Origin: Streptomyces sp. LHD-70
Lineage (GTDB): Bacteria; Actinomycetota; Actinomycetes; Streptomycetales; Streptomycetaceae
NCBI RefSeq assembly: GCF_031157275.1
Contig: NZ_JAVIFW010000010.1
Span: 186,001 to 250,000 of the forward strand
DNA length: 64,000 nucleotides
Direction: 5' to 3'
The notes below the pieces were generated by a model that saw only the letters and a program-made list of their open reading frames with translations, searched no databases and was not told the DNA's origin. Within the stretch, counting starts at the first letter, position 1. Each line of letters opens with the position of its first letter. Below are positions 8,382 through 16,412 of the stretch, piece after piece. The translations under genes were made by a program, and so were the position numbers.

Positions 8382-9390
8382 CACCGTCAAGGGTCCACCC
8401 CTCGCCCCCGACGCCCGCTCGCCGCGCGGTGTGCTGTGGCGGCGGGCCCGTGAACTCGCCCTCGTACCAGCCCTGTTGCTGCTTCTGCTGCTCGGCGCGC
8501 TCGTCAACGACTCGTTCCTCACCGAGCGCAACCTGATCTCCGTGCTCGGCGCGTCCGCCGCACTCGCCATGGTGGTCCTCGCCGAGTCCCTCGTCCTGAT
8601 CACCGGGAAGTTCGACCTCTCCCTGGAGTCGGTCGTCGGGATCGCGCCCGCGGTCGGCGCGCTGCTCGTCCTGCCCGTCGCACAGGCCGGGTTCGGCACC
8701 GAGTGGCCCGCCGCGCTCGCGCTGCTCGCCGTCCTGGCGACGGGCGCGGCGCTCGGCGCGTTCAACGGCGTTCTCGTCGTGAAGTTCAAGCTGAACGCGT
8801 TCATCGTGACCCTGGCCATGCTGATCGTGCTGCGCGGACTGCTCGTCGGCGCCACCGAGGGCAAGACCCTCTTCGGCCTCCCGGAGTCCTTTTACACGCT
8901 CGCCACCAGCACGTTCCTCGGCATCCCGATGTCGGTCTGGGTGGCCGCAGGGGCGTTCGGGGCGGCCGGGCTGCTGCTGAAGTACCACCGCTGGGGCCGC
9001 GCCCTGTACGCGATCGGCGGCAACGCGGAGGCGGCCAGGGCGGCCGGTATCCGCGTCGAGCGCGTCATGCTCGGCGTGTTCGTCGTGGCCGGTGTCCTTG
9101 CCGCGCTCGGCGGGCTGATGCAGACCGGGTACGTGGGCGCCATCAACGCCAACCAGGGCCAGAACATGATCTTCACGGTGTTCGCGGCGGCGGTCATCGG
9201 CGGCATCAGCCTCGACGGCGGCAGGGGCACGATGTTCGGCGCGCTCACCGGCGTGCTGCTGCTCGGCGTCGTACAGAACCTGCTCACCCTGGCCCAGGTG
9301 CCGTCCTTCTGGATCCAGGCGATCTACGGCGGCATCATCCTCGTCGCCCTGATGATCGCCCGCGTCACCACCGGCCGCGCACAGGACTGA
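8335..9390 (+). CDS. sugar ABC transporter permease (RbsC-type)
   Basis: Membrane channel of the importer, 351 aa, with about eight to ten hydrophobic segments after a 45-residue polar N-terminus. Family features include EGKTLFGLPESF and GRALYAIGGNAEAARAAGI. The GTG start at 8335 lies inside the ATPase gene, giving a 47-nt overlap. It is supported by an excellent GAAGGAG about 10 nt upstream. The overlap contains a 15-nt tandem repeat read in both frames, giving TDTPLTDTPLT here and RHAPDRHAPDR at the ATPase C-terminus. Confidence 0.9.
   Translation: MTDTPLTDTPLTETVDTVKGPPLAPDARSPRGVLWRRARELALVPALLLLLLLGALVNDSFLTERNLISVLGASAALAMVVLAESLVLITGKFDLSLESVVGIAPAVGALLVLPVAQAGFGTEWPAALALLAVLATGAALGAFNGVLVVKFKLNAFIVTLAMLIVLRGLLVGATEGKTLFGLPESFYTLATSTFLGIPMSVWVAAGAFGAAGLLLKYHRWGRALYAIGGNAEAARAAGIRVERVMLGVFVVAGVLAALGGLMQTGYVGAINANQGQNMIFTVFAAAVIGGISLDGGRGTMFGALTGVLLLGVVQNLLTLAQVPSFWIQAIYGGIILVALMIARVTTGRAQD
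8338..8376 (+). repeat. 15-nt tandem repeat inside the ATPase/permease overlap
   Basis: ACCGACACGCCCCTG occurs at 8338-8352 and 8353-8367, followed by a partial third copy. It is decoded in two frames: the C-terminus of the ATPase and the N-terminus of the permease. A recent slippage duplication, which keeps both frames because 15 is divisible by three, could have lengthened the overlap. Confidence 0.75.
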
Positions 9391-9417
9391 CCTGTGCGCC
9401 ACTCCGAGAGGCTCCCA

Positions 9418-10755
9418 GTGGCCCCAACTGCACTGCGCATCACGGCAGTCGACACGTACGACATCCGCTTCCCCACCTCCCGCGAGCTCGACGGTTCTGA
9501 CGCCATGAACCCCGACCCGGACTACTCGGCCGCGTACGTGGTGCTGCGCACCGACGCCGACGACGGGCACGAGGGGCACGGCTTCACGTTCACCATCGGC
9601 CGCGGCAACGACGTCCAGGTCGCCGCGATCGACGCCCTGCGGGGCCATGTGATCGGCCGGCCCGTCGACGTGCTCTGCGCCGACCCCGGCACCCTCAACC
9701 GCGACCTGATCGGCGACAGCCAGCTCCGCTGGCTCGGGCCCGAGAAGGGCGTGATGCACATGGCGATCGGCGCCGTCGTCAACGCCGCCTGGGACCTGGC
9801 CGCCAAACGCGCCCGCAAACCCCTCTGGCAGCTCCTTGCCGAGGCCGACCCCCAGTGGCTCGTCTCCCAGGTCGACTTCCGCTACATCGCCGACGCCCTC
9901 ACCCCCGAACGCGCCCTCGCCCTGCTCCGGAAAGGCCGCGAAGGCGCCGGTCAACGCGCCGCGCGGCTACGGGTCCGGGGCTACCCCGCGTACACCACCT
10001 CACCGGGCTGGCTCGGCTACGACGACGACAAGCTGACCCGGCTCGCCCGGCAGGCCGTCGCCGACGGATTCACCCAGATCAAGCTGAAGGTCGGCGCCGA
10101 CCTCGACGACGACCTGCGCCGCCTTCGCGCCGCCCGTGCCGCCGTCGGCCCCGGCATCCGGATCGCCGTCGACGCCAACCAGCGCTGGAACGTCGACGAG
10201 GCCGTCACCTGGACCCGCGCCCTCGCGCCCTTCGACCCGTACTGGATCGAGGAGCCCACCAGCCCCGACGACGTCCTCGGGCACGCCGCGATCCGCGAGC
10301 GCGTCGCGCCCGTACGCGTCGCGACCGGTGAACACGTCCAGAACCGCATCGTGTTCAAGCAGCTTCTGCAGGCCGGTGCGATCGACGTTCTGCAGATCGA
10401 CGCCGCGCGTGTCGGCGGCGTCAACGAGAACCTGGCGATCCTGCTGCTCGCCGCCCACTTCGACGTGCCGGTCTGCCCGCACGCGGGCGGCGTCGGCCTC
10501 TGCGAACTCGTCCAGCACCTCTCGATGTTCGACTACGTCGCGCTGACCGGCACCACCGAGAACCGCGTCATCGAGTACGTCGACCACCTCCACGAACACT
10601 TCCTCGCCCCGGTCGCCGTCCGCGACGGCCACTACACGGCCCCCACCGCACCCGGCTTCTCGGCCGCCATCCGGCCCGAGTCGATCGCCGAGTACCGCTA
10701 CCCGGACGGCAGTTACTGGGCCCACCACCCGCACGAGAAAGGAGCAGCCGCATGA
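9418..10755 (+). CDS. fucD: L-fuconate dehydratase (enolase superfamily)
   Basis: Dehydrates L-fuconate to 2-keto-3-deoxy-L-fuconate using Mg2+, cytoplasmic, 445 aa. Numbering from GTG 9418, it has Lys222/Lys224 (IKLKVG), metal ligands Asp252 (DANQRW), Glu278 (WIEEP) and Glu305 (ATGEH), and His355 (CPHAGG). From memory, the Xanthomonas campestris enzyme uses K218, K220, D248, E274, E301 and H351; every residue here is exactly four higher, a strong sign of true function. GTG 9418 follows GAGAGG; an in-frame GTG at 9394 lacks a ribosome site. The end overlaps the SDR start by ATGA. Confidence 0.93.
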   Translation: MAPTALRITAVDTYDIRFPTSRELDGSDAMNPDPDYSAAYVVLRTDADDGHEGHGFTFTIGRGNDVQVAAIDALRGHVIGRPVDVLCADPGTLNRDLIGDSQLRWLGPEKGVMHMAIGAVVNAAWDLAAKRARKPLWQLLAEADPQWLVSQVDFRYIADALTPERALALLRKGREGAGQRAARLRVRGYPAYTTSPGWLGYDDDKLTRLARQAVADGFTQIKLKVGADLDDDLRRLRAARAAVGPGIRIAVDANQRWNVDEAVTWTRALAPFDPYWIEEPTSPDDVLGHAAIRERVAPVRVATGEHVQNRIVFKQLLQAGAIDVLQIDAARVGGVNENLAILLLAAHFDVPVCPHAGGVGLCELVQHLSMFDYVALTGTTENRVIEYVDHLHEHFLAPVAVRDGHYTAPTAPGFSAAIRPESIAEYRYPDGSYWAHHPHEKGAAA

Positions 10756-11516
10756 CCTACGCCGACTTCGCCGGGCGCACAGCCCTCGTGACCGGCGGCG
10801 CCTCCGGCATCGGCCGGGCCACCGCCGAACTCCTCGCCGCCCGCGGCGCCCGCGTCACCGTCCTCGACCTCGACCCGTCCACCGTCACCGGCCCGCTGCA
10901 CGCCCGCCGCGCCGACGTCACCGACGACGCGTCCGTCCGTACGGCCGTGACCGCCGCCGCCGAGGAGATGGGCGGCCTCGACATCCTGGTCAACAACGCG
11001 GGCATCGGCGCCCAGGGCACCGTCGAGGACAACGACGACGCCCAGTGGCAGCGCGTCCTCGACGTCAACGTCCTCGGCATCGTCCGCACCAGCCGCGCCG
11101 CCCTGCCGTATCTGCGGGCCTCGACGGGCGGCGTGATCGTCAACACCTGCTCCATCGCCGCCACCGCCGGACTGCCGCAGCGCGCCCTCTACAGCGCGTC
11201 CAAGGGCGCGGTGCTCTCCCTGACGCTCGCGATGGCCGCCGATCACGTACGGGAAGGGGTGCGCGTCAACTGCGTCAACCCCGGGACCGTGGACACCCCG
11301 TGGGTCGGCCGCCTCCTCGACGCCGCGCCCGATCCGGCCGCCGAACGCGCCGCCCTGGCGGCCCGCCAGCCCACCGGCCGCCTGGTCACCGCCGCCGAAG
11401 TCGCCACCGCCATCTGCTACTTGGCGAGTTCCGCGGCGGGCGCCACCACCGGTACGGCCCTCGCGGTGGACGGCGGCATGCAGGGCCTGCGGCTGCGCCC
11501 CGAGGCCGACGCGTGA
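10752..11516 (+). CDS. SDR dehydrogenase, probable 2-keto-3-deoxy-L-fuconate dehydrogenase
   Basis: Short-chain NAD(P)-dependent oxidoreductase, 254 aa. The cofactor motif TGGASGIG is at 14-21 and NNAG at 81-84; the catalytic Ser134, Tyr147 and Lys151 (YSASK) are present. Its position directly after fuconate dehydratase suggests it oxidises C4 of 2-keto-3-deoxy-L-fuconate to the 2,4-diketo acid, as in the Xanthomonas pathway. It could instead oxidise L-fucose itself, but an aldo/keto reductase next door fits that step better. ATG 10752 overlaps the fucD stop and its own stop overlaps the next GTG, so translation is coupled. Confidence 0.87.
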   Translation: MTYADFAGRTALVTGGASGIGRATAELLAARGARVTVLDLDPSTVTGPLHARRADVTDDASVRTAVTAAAEEMGGLDILVNNAGIGAQGTVEDNDDAQWQRVLDVNVLGIVRTSRAALPYLRASTGGVIVNTCSIAATAGLPQRALYSASKGAVLSLTLAMAADHVREGVRVNCVNPGTVDTPWVGRLLDAAPDPAAERAALAARQPTGRLVTAAEVATAICYLASSAAGATTGTALAVDGGMQGLRLRPEADA

Positions 11517-12481
11517 CCGCGCCAGGACAGGCCCTGGCCCTGGGCGGCGCGGCCCTCGGCAACCTGTTCCGTACGGTCACGGATGCGCAGGCCCGGGCGA
11601 CCGTGGACGCTGCCTGGGACCTCGGCATCCGCGCCTTCGACACGGCACCCCACTACGGCCTCGGGCTCTCCGAACGCCGCTTGGGCGCGGCCCTGAGCGA
11701 CCGGCCCCGGTCCGCTCTCACCCTGTCCACGAAGGCGGGCCGCCTCCTCGAACCCGACCCGCGCCCCGGCGACGACCTGGCGAACGGCTTCGCCGTGCCC
11801 GCCACCCACCGCCGCGTCTGGGACTTCAGCGCCGACGGCGTCCGCCGCTCCCTGGAGGAGAGCCTCGCCCGGCTCGGCCTCGACCGCGTCGACACCGTCT
11901 ACCTCCACGACCCCGACGACCACGCCGAGCAGGCCTTCCGCGAGGGCTACCCGGCGCTCGAACGGCTGCGCGCCGAAGGCACGGTGGCCCGGATCGGCGC
12001 GGGCATGAACCAGTCCGCGATGCTGACCCGGTTCGTACGGGACACGGACGTCGACGAGGTGCTCTGCGCGGGCCGCTACACCCTCCTCGACCAGAGCGCC
12101 GGCGCCGATCTGCTGCCCGCCGCCCTCGACCACGGCACGGCCGTCGTCATCGGCGGCGTCTTCAACTCGGGCCTGCTCGCCGACCCGAGCCCCGAGTCCA
12201 CGTACGACTACACCCGGGCGCCCTGTGAACTCCTCGACCGGGCCAGGAAGTTGAGCGCGCTGGCCGGGCGGCAAGGGATCTCGCTGCGGGCCGCCGCCCT
12301 GGCGTTCCCGCTCGCCCACCCGGCCGTGACGACCGTCCTCGTGGGGGCCCGCACCCCCTGCGAGATCCGGGACGCGGTGGCCCAGGCGGGCACGCGCGTG
12401 CCGGACGCCTACTGGCAGGAGGCGCGCGCCGAGGGACTGCTCCCGGCCGACGTGCCCGTACCGACAGGAGAGACCTCGTGA
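11513..12481 (+). CDS. aldo/keto reductase, probable L-fucose dehydrogenase
   Basis: TIM-barrel NAD(P)-dependent oxidoreductase, 322 aa. The full AKR tetrad is visible: Asp43 and Tyr48 (FDTAPHY), Lys74 (LSTKAG) and His132 (YLHDPDD). Related AKRs are D-threo-aldose / L-fucose 1-dehydrogenases converting L-fucose to L-fucono-lactone, which is the first oxidative step this operon needs. The GTG start at 11513 overlaps the preceding stop (GTGA) and the stop overlaps the mutarotase start the same way. Assignment to fucose rests on context and family resemblance. Confidence 0.87.
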   Translation: MTAPGQALALGGAALGNLFRTVTDAQARATVDAAWDLGIRAFDTAPHYGLGLSERRLGAALSDRPRSALTLSTKAGRLLEPDPRPGDDLANGFAVPATHRRVWDFSADGVRRSLEESLARLGLDRVDTVYLHDPDDHAEQAFREGYPALERLRAEGTVARIGAGMNQSAMLTRFVRDTDVDEVLCAGRYTLLDQSAGADLLPAALDHGTAVVIGGVFNSGLLADPSPESTYDYTRAPCELLDRARKLSALAGRQGISLRAAALAFPLAHPAVTTVLVGARTPCEIRDAVAQAGTRVPDAYWQEARAEGLLPADVPVPTGETS

Positions 12482-12792
12482 GAGTCGCCCTGCACACCAA
12501 GGTCCGCGCCGACCGCGTCGAGGAGTACGACGCCGCACACCGGGAGGTCCCGGCCGAGTTGACCCGGGCGATCCGTGCGGCGGGCGCGAAGGAGTGGACG
12601 ATCTGGCGGTCAGGCACCGACCTCTTCCACCTCATCGACTGCCAGGACTACGCCCGCCTGATCGCCGAGCTCGAACACCTCCCCGTCAACGTCACCTGGC
12701 AGGCCCGCATGGCCGAACTCCTCGACGTCACGCACAACTACTCCGCCGAGGGGGCCGACGCGGGCCTCCCCGCCGTATGGAACCTGCCATGA
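12478..12792 (+). CDS. L-fucose/L-rhamnose-type mutarotase (RhaM family)
   Basis: Small cytoplasmic sugar anomer epimerase, 104 aa, of the dimeric ferredoxin-like RhaM family. It starts RVALHTKV, and His21 in AAHREVPAEL corresponds to the active-site His of E. coli RhaM. The NVTWQARMAELLD segment near residues 77-89 matches the family's C-terminal signature. Such a protein in an L-fucose operon would interconvert alpha- and beta-L-fucopyranose so that the dehydrogenase receives the right anomer. The GTG start overlaps the previous stop. Confidence 0.85.
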   Translation: MRVALHTKVRADRVEEYDAAHREVPAELTRAIRAAGAKEWTIWRSGTDLFHLIDCQDYARLIAELEHLPVNVTWQARMAELLDVTHNYSAEGADAGLPAVWNLP

Positions 12793-13634
12793 CCGACGTG
12801 ATCGACGCCCACCACCACGTCTGGGACCTCTCCGTCCGCGACCAGGACTGGATCACCGGCCCCCAACTCGCGCCCATACGGAGGGACTTCAGCCTCGACG
12901 ACCTCGCTCCGGAGGCCCGCGCGGCCGGTGTCACGGCGACCGTGCTCGTGCAGACCGTCACCGTCCCCGAGGAGACCCCGGAACTGCTCGCGCTCGCCGC
13001 CCGCTCCGAACAGGTCGCGGGCGTCGTCGGCTGGACCGATCTGACCGCACCCGACATCGCCGACGAGCTGGCCCGGCTGCGTCGACTGCCGGGCGGGGAA
13101 CGGCTCGTGGGCATCCGCCACCAGGTGCAGGGCGAGCCCGACCCGGACTGGCTGCTGCGCCCCGACGTCCACCGCGGCCTGTCGGCCGTGGCCGCCGCGG
13201 GCCTCGCGTACGACCTCGTGGTCCTGCCGCACCAGCTGGACGCCTGCGCCCGCGCGGCCGCCGCACACCCCGAACTCATCTTCGTACTCGACCACTTGGG
13301 CAAACCCCGCATCGCATCCGGAGAGCGCACATCCTGGGCCGCACACCTCCGTGCGCTCGCCGCGCTGCCCCACACCGTGGCGAAGCTCTCCGGCCTGGTC
13401 ACCGAGGCCGACTGGACCGGCTGGACCCCGGACACGCTGCGGCCGTACGTCGACACCGCGCTCGACGCCTTCGGCCCGGACCGACTCATGTTCGGCTCGG
13501 ACTGGCCGGTCTGCACGCTGGCCGCGACGTACGGTCAAGTCATCGACACCGCACGGGAGTTGACGGCAGACCTGTCCGACGCCGACCGCGCCGGGCTGTT
13601 CTCGGGTACCGCGGCGCGCGTCTACCGGCTGTGA
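12789..13634 (+). CDS. amidohydrolase 2 family, probable L-fuconolactonase
   Basis: Metal-dependent hydrolase, 281 aa, that would open L-fucono-lactone to L-fuconate. The N-terminal DAHHHVWD supplies the HxH pair (His8, His10), KLSGL lies about two-thirds along, and the final aspartate is in MFGSDWPVC. This is the COG3618 family, which contains characterised fuconolactonases and other sugar lactonases. The gene is coupled to the mutarotase by ATGA and is the last of eight in the operon. Its last 13 nt overlap the end of the convergent gene at 13622. Confidence 0.88.
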   Translation: MTDVIDAHHHVWDLSVRDQDWITGPQLAPIRRDFSLDDLAPEARAAGVTATVLVQTVTVPEETPELLALAARSEQVAGVVGWTDLTAPDIADELARLRRLPGGERLVGIRHQVQGEPDPDWLLRPDVHRGLSAVAAAGLAYDLVVLPHQLDACARAAAAHPELIFVLDHLGKPRIASGERTSWAAHLRALAALPHTVAKLSGLVTEADWTGWTPDTLRPYVDTALDAFGPDRLMFGSDWPVCTLAATYGQVIDTARELTADLSDADRAGLFSGTAARVYRL

Positions 13635-15064
13635 TCCGCGGGCGTGTCGAGCCGGGTCGGCGGCCAGAACTCGCGCACATACGTGCGGTGCCACCACGCG
13701 CCGGTCTCCCGCAGCTCGCGCCAAGTGGTGTAGCGGTAGCGGTAGAGGCGGGCGCGGACGTACGTCGGGGGCTCGTCCGGGAACGGGTTGTGGCGCAGCA
13801 GCCGCAGCGTGTCCCGGTCGTTGGTCAGCAGCCGCTCCAGGAACGGGCCGAACCACGAGCGGGCGTAGGCGGGGGAGAGCCCCGCGAACCACATCAGCCA
13901 GTCGAGCCGCAGATGGTACGGGGCGAACTGGCGCGGCAGCCGCCGCACGTCGCCCGGCTTGCCCCTGAAGCCGTACTCCCGCCAGGCCGAACCGTCCACC
14001 GACGGCACCCGCGCGTTCGTGCCCTCGACGACCACCTCGGTGCGCACCCGGCCGATGCTGCCGAAGGCGCCGTACGTATTGACCAGGTGCAGCGGGTCGA
14101 AGGAGGTGTTCATGATCTGCCGCCGGGACAGCAGGTTGCGCACCGGGTGGTAGCTGAGCGCCGCGACCCCGCAGGTGACGGCGGCGACGACGACCGCGTA
14201 CCAGAGAGGCGTCTCAGGGAGCGCGGGCGGCGGTCCGGACAGCGGGGACCAGTCGATCGCGGACAGCGCGAGCGTCACGGTGATCCAGTTCAGCCAGGAG
14301 AAGTTGCCCGAGAGGATCAGCCACAGCTGCGTCAGGACCATCAGCGCGGCCGCGTACGAAGCGACCGGCTGCGGCGTGAACAGCAGGAACGGGACGACGA
14401 GTTGGGTGACGTGGTTGGCGGCTACCTCCACGCGGTGCAGCGGGCGCGGCAGATGGTGGAAGAACCAGCTCAGCGGTCCCGGCATCGGCTGTGTCTCGTG
14501 GTGGTAGTAGAGGCAGGTCAGATCGCGCCAGCAGCGGTCGCCGCGCATCTTGATGAGCCCGGCCCCGAACTCCACCCGGAACAGCACCCAGCGCAGCAGG
14601 AAGAGCACCAGGACCGGCGGGCCCACCTCGTCGTTGCCGAGGAACACCGACAGGAAGCCGACCTCCAGGAGCAGCGACTCCCAGCCGAAGCCGTACCAGG
14701 TCTGCCCCACGTTCACGATCGACAGGTACAGCGCCCACGGCACCAGCCACAGCAGCATCGCCGCCCACAGCGGAACGAGCCCGTCGACCCCAGCGAGCAG
14801 CGCCGCCGACCAGAGCACGCCGGTCCACGCCGTCACCGCGAACAGCCGGTCGGAATACCGCAGTTGGAACAGGCTCGGCGCCCGCCGCCACGGTACGCGC
14901 GCCACGAACCGCGGCACCGGCAGCATCCCGCGCTCCCCGATCAGCGCCCGGAATTGCAGCGCCGCCGTCAGGAACGCCACCAGATACAGGGCGGCCAGAG
15001 CCCGCTGGAAGACCAGTCGGGCGAGCCAGTAGCCGGGTTCCGTGAACCACTCCACGTCACCCAT
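13622..15064 (-). CDS. lipase maturation factor family membrane protein (LMF1-like)
   Basis: Integral membrane protein of 480 aa with at least seven hydrophobic segments in the first 330 residues. It carries the family hallmarks: GYWLARLVFQRALA near the start, GERGMLPVP, YGFGWESLLLEVGF, GAGLIKMRGD with a following CLYYHHETQPMPGP, and the soluble C-terminal block FRGKPGDVRRLPRQFAPYH to YRYRYTTWRELRETGAWW. In vertebrates LMF1 assists ER folding of lipases; the bacterial role is not established. ATG 15064 fits homologous starts, but no ribosome site is evident. It is monocistronic and convergent with the fucose operon. Nothing links it to fucose use. Confidence 0.88.
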   Translation of the reverse strand: MGDVEWFTEPGYWLARLVFQRALAALYLVAFLTAALQFRALIGERGMLPVPRFVARVPWRRAPSLFQLRYSDRLFAVTAWTGVLWSAALLAGVDGLVPLWAAMLLWLVPWALYLSIVNVGQTWYGFGWESLLLEVGFLSVFLGNDEVGPPVLVLFLLRWVLFRVEFGAGLIKMRGDRCWRDLTCLYYHHETQPMPGPLSWFFHHLPRPLHRVEVAANHVTQLVVPFLLFTPQPVASYAAALMVLTQLWLILSGNFSWLNWITVTLALSAIDWSPLSGPPPALPETPLWYAVVVAAVTCGVAALSYHPVRNLLSRRQIMNTSFDPLHLVNTYGAFGSIGRVRTEVVVEGTNARVPSVDGSAWREYGFRGKPGDVRRLPRQFAPYHLRLDWLMWFAGLSPAYARSWFGPFLERLLTNDRDTLRLLRHNPFPDEPPTYVRARLYRYRYTTWRELRETGAWWHRTYVREFWPPTRLDTPADHSR

Positions 15065-15197
15065 TGTGACGCGCCGCCCGCCGCCCCGCCTCGGTGCCGT
15101 CCCCGCGGTCCCGCGCGCCCACTCGGCTTGCGGCGCCTCGCCGCCACCCGCAGACAATGAGGGACGAAATGCCCTGAAACAGGCGGGAGTGACTGGC

Positions 15198-16277
15198 GTG
15201 TTCCGAACGACCAGGCGCTATGCAACGGCCTTCGCGATATCCGCGGCCCTCCTGGTCGCAGGCTGTTCCAGCAGCGACCAGATGGCCCCGACCGCGGCCC
15301 AGCCCGAGGAGGAGGTCTTCCTCGAGCCCGTGGCCTCGGCGGGCCCCGATCCCTTCACCGAATCCACCTCGGAGGCGACCGAGACCCCGCCGCCCGTCAC
15401 CCAAACGCCGGAACCGGTCGAAACGGGTCCCACCGAATCGCAGCAGGGCGCCCGCGTCATCTCCGGCGACACACCCGGCCTCTACGGTGGTACGCGGGAC
15501 AAGGCCAGCTGTGACGTCGAGGGGCAGATCCGCTTCCTCGGCGCGAACCGCGGCAAGCAGCAGGCGTTCGCGGACACCGTCGGCGTCGCCCCGGACCACG
15601 TGCCGCGCTACCTGCGCGGGCTGACCGCGGTCCAACTGCGCGCCGACACCCGGGTGACCAACCACGGCTTCGTCGACGGCCGCGCCGACGCGCGCCAGTC
15701 GGTGCTCCAGGCCGGTACGGCCGTCCTCGTCGACAACCGGGGCGTGCCGCGGGTGCGTTGCTCCTGCGGCAACCCGCTCTCGCCGCCCGCGGCGGTGAAG
15801 GGCGACCCCACGTACCGGGGCGAGAAGTGGAGCGGCTACGAGCCGTCCAAGGTCGTCGTGGTCACCCCGGCGCCCACCGTGATCACCAACATCGTGATCA
15901 TCAACATCACCAACAACACCTGGATCGAGCGGCCGACCGGCCACAAGGGCAAGGACAAGGTCGTCCCGCGCCCCAAGCCGAACCCCACGTCGCCGTCGCC
16001 CACCTCGCCCTCCCCGACGTCGCCCTCTCCGACGTCCCCGAGTCCGACCCCTACGGACACGGAGACGGACGAGCCCACCGACGGGCCGACGGACGGCCCC
16101 ACGGACGGGCCGACGGATGCTCCTACGGACGAACCGACCGACGGGCCGACGGATGGCCCCACGGACGAGCTGACCGACGAACCGACGGACGTTCCGACCG
16201 ACGAGGGGGTGCCGGACGGGGCCACCGAGGAGGTCGTCCCGGACCAGCCGGCGGAGCCCGGCACGTTCAACGGCTGA
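15198..16277 (+). CDS. repeat-tailed lipoprotein, DUF6777-like
   Basis: Predicted cell-surface lipoprotein of 359 aa. GTG 15198 follows GGCGGGAG, and the signal ends in the lipobox LVAGC. A conserved central region (about 90-240: ISGDTPGLYGGTRDKASCDV, then VRCSCGNPLSPP, then a hydrophobic beta segment VITNIVIINITNNTW) resembles the DUF6777 family of actinobacterial exported proteins. The C-terminal 100 residues are low complexity: four TSPSP units, then about ten PTD[GE] units, an acidic Pro/Thr stalk. No enzyme motif was recognised. It is followed by a strong hairpin terminator. Confidence 0.82.
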   Translation: MFRTTRRYATAFAISAALLVAGCSSSDQMAPTAAQPEEEVFLEPVASAGPDPFTESTSEATETPPPVTQTPEPVETGPTESQQGARVISGDTPGLYGGTRDKASCDVEGQIRFLGANRGKQQAFADTVGVAPDHVPRYLRGLTAVQLRADTRVTNHGFVDGRADARQSVLQAGTAVLVDNRGVPRVRCSCGNPLSPPAAVKGDPTYRGEKWSGYEPSKVVVVTPAPTVITNIVIINITNNTWIERPTGHKGKDKVVPRPKPNPTSPSPTSPSPTSPSPTSPSPTPTDTETDEPTDGPTDGPTDGPTDAPTDEPTDGPTDGPTDELTDEPTDVPTDEGVPDGATEEVVPDQPAEPGTFNG

Positions 16278-16329
16278 CTTTTCCCCTGCCCGCCCCGTCC
16301 CGAAGTCCTGCCGGACGGGCCTCCTCAAC

Positions 16330-16363
16330 CGCCGGAGGGGCTGAAAGTTCAGCCCCTCCGGCG
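16330..16363. terminator. strong palindromic terminator
   Basis: Perfect 16-nt arms CGCCGGAGGGGCTGAA and TTCAGCCCCTCCGGCG around a 2-nt loop, 53 nt after the lipoprotein stop. Near-identical CGCCGGAGGGGCTGA palindromes are common between Streptomyces genes. No downstream T-run is present, as is usual in this genus. Confidence 0.75.
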
Positions 16364-16412
16364 AACTGGGGCAGGGGATGAAAAAAGCCCTAAACGATGA
16401 CAAAGTGACCCC

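Noticed and set aside
1486..13634. Rhamnose rather than fucose pathway
   Set aside because: The mutarotase and enolase families also occur in rhamnose clusters, but the fucosidase and the exact conservation of FucD catalytic spacing favour L-fucose. Rhamnose remains a secondary possibility.
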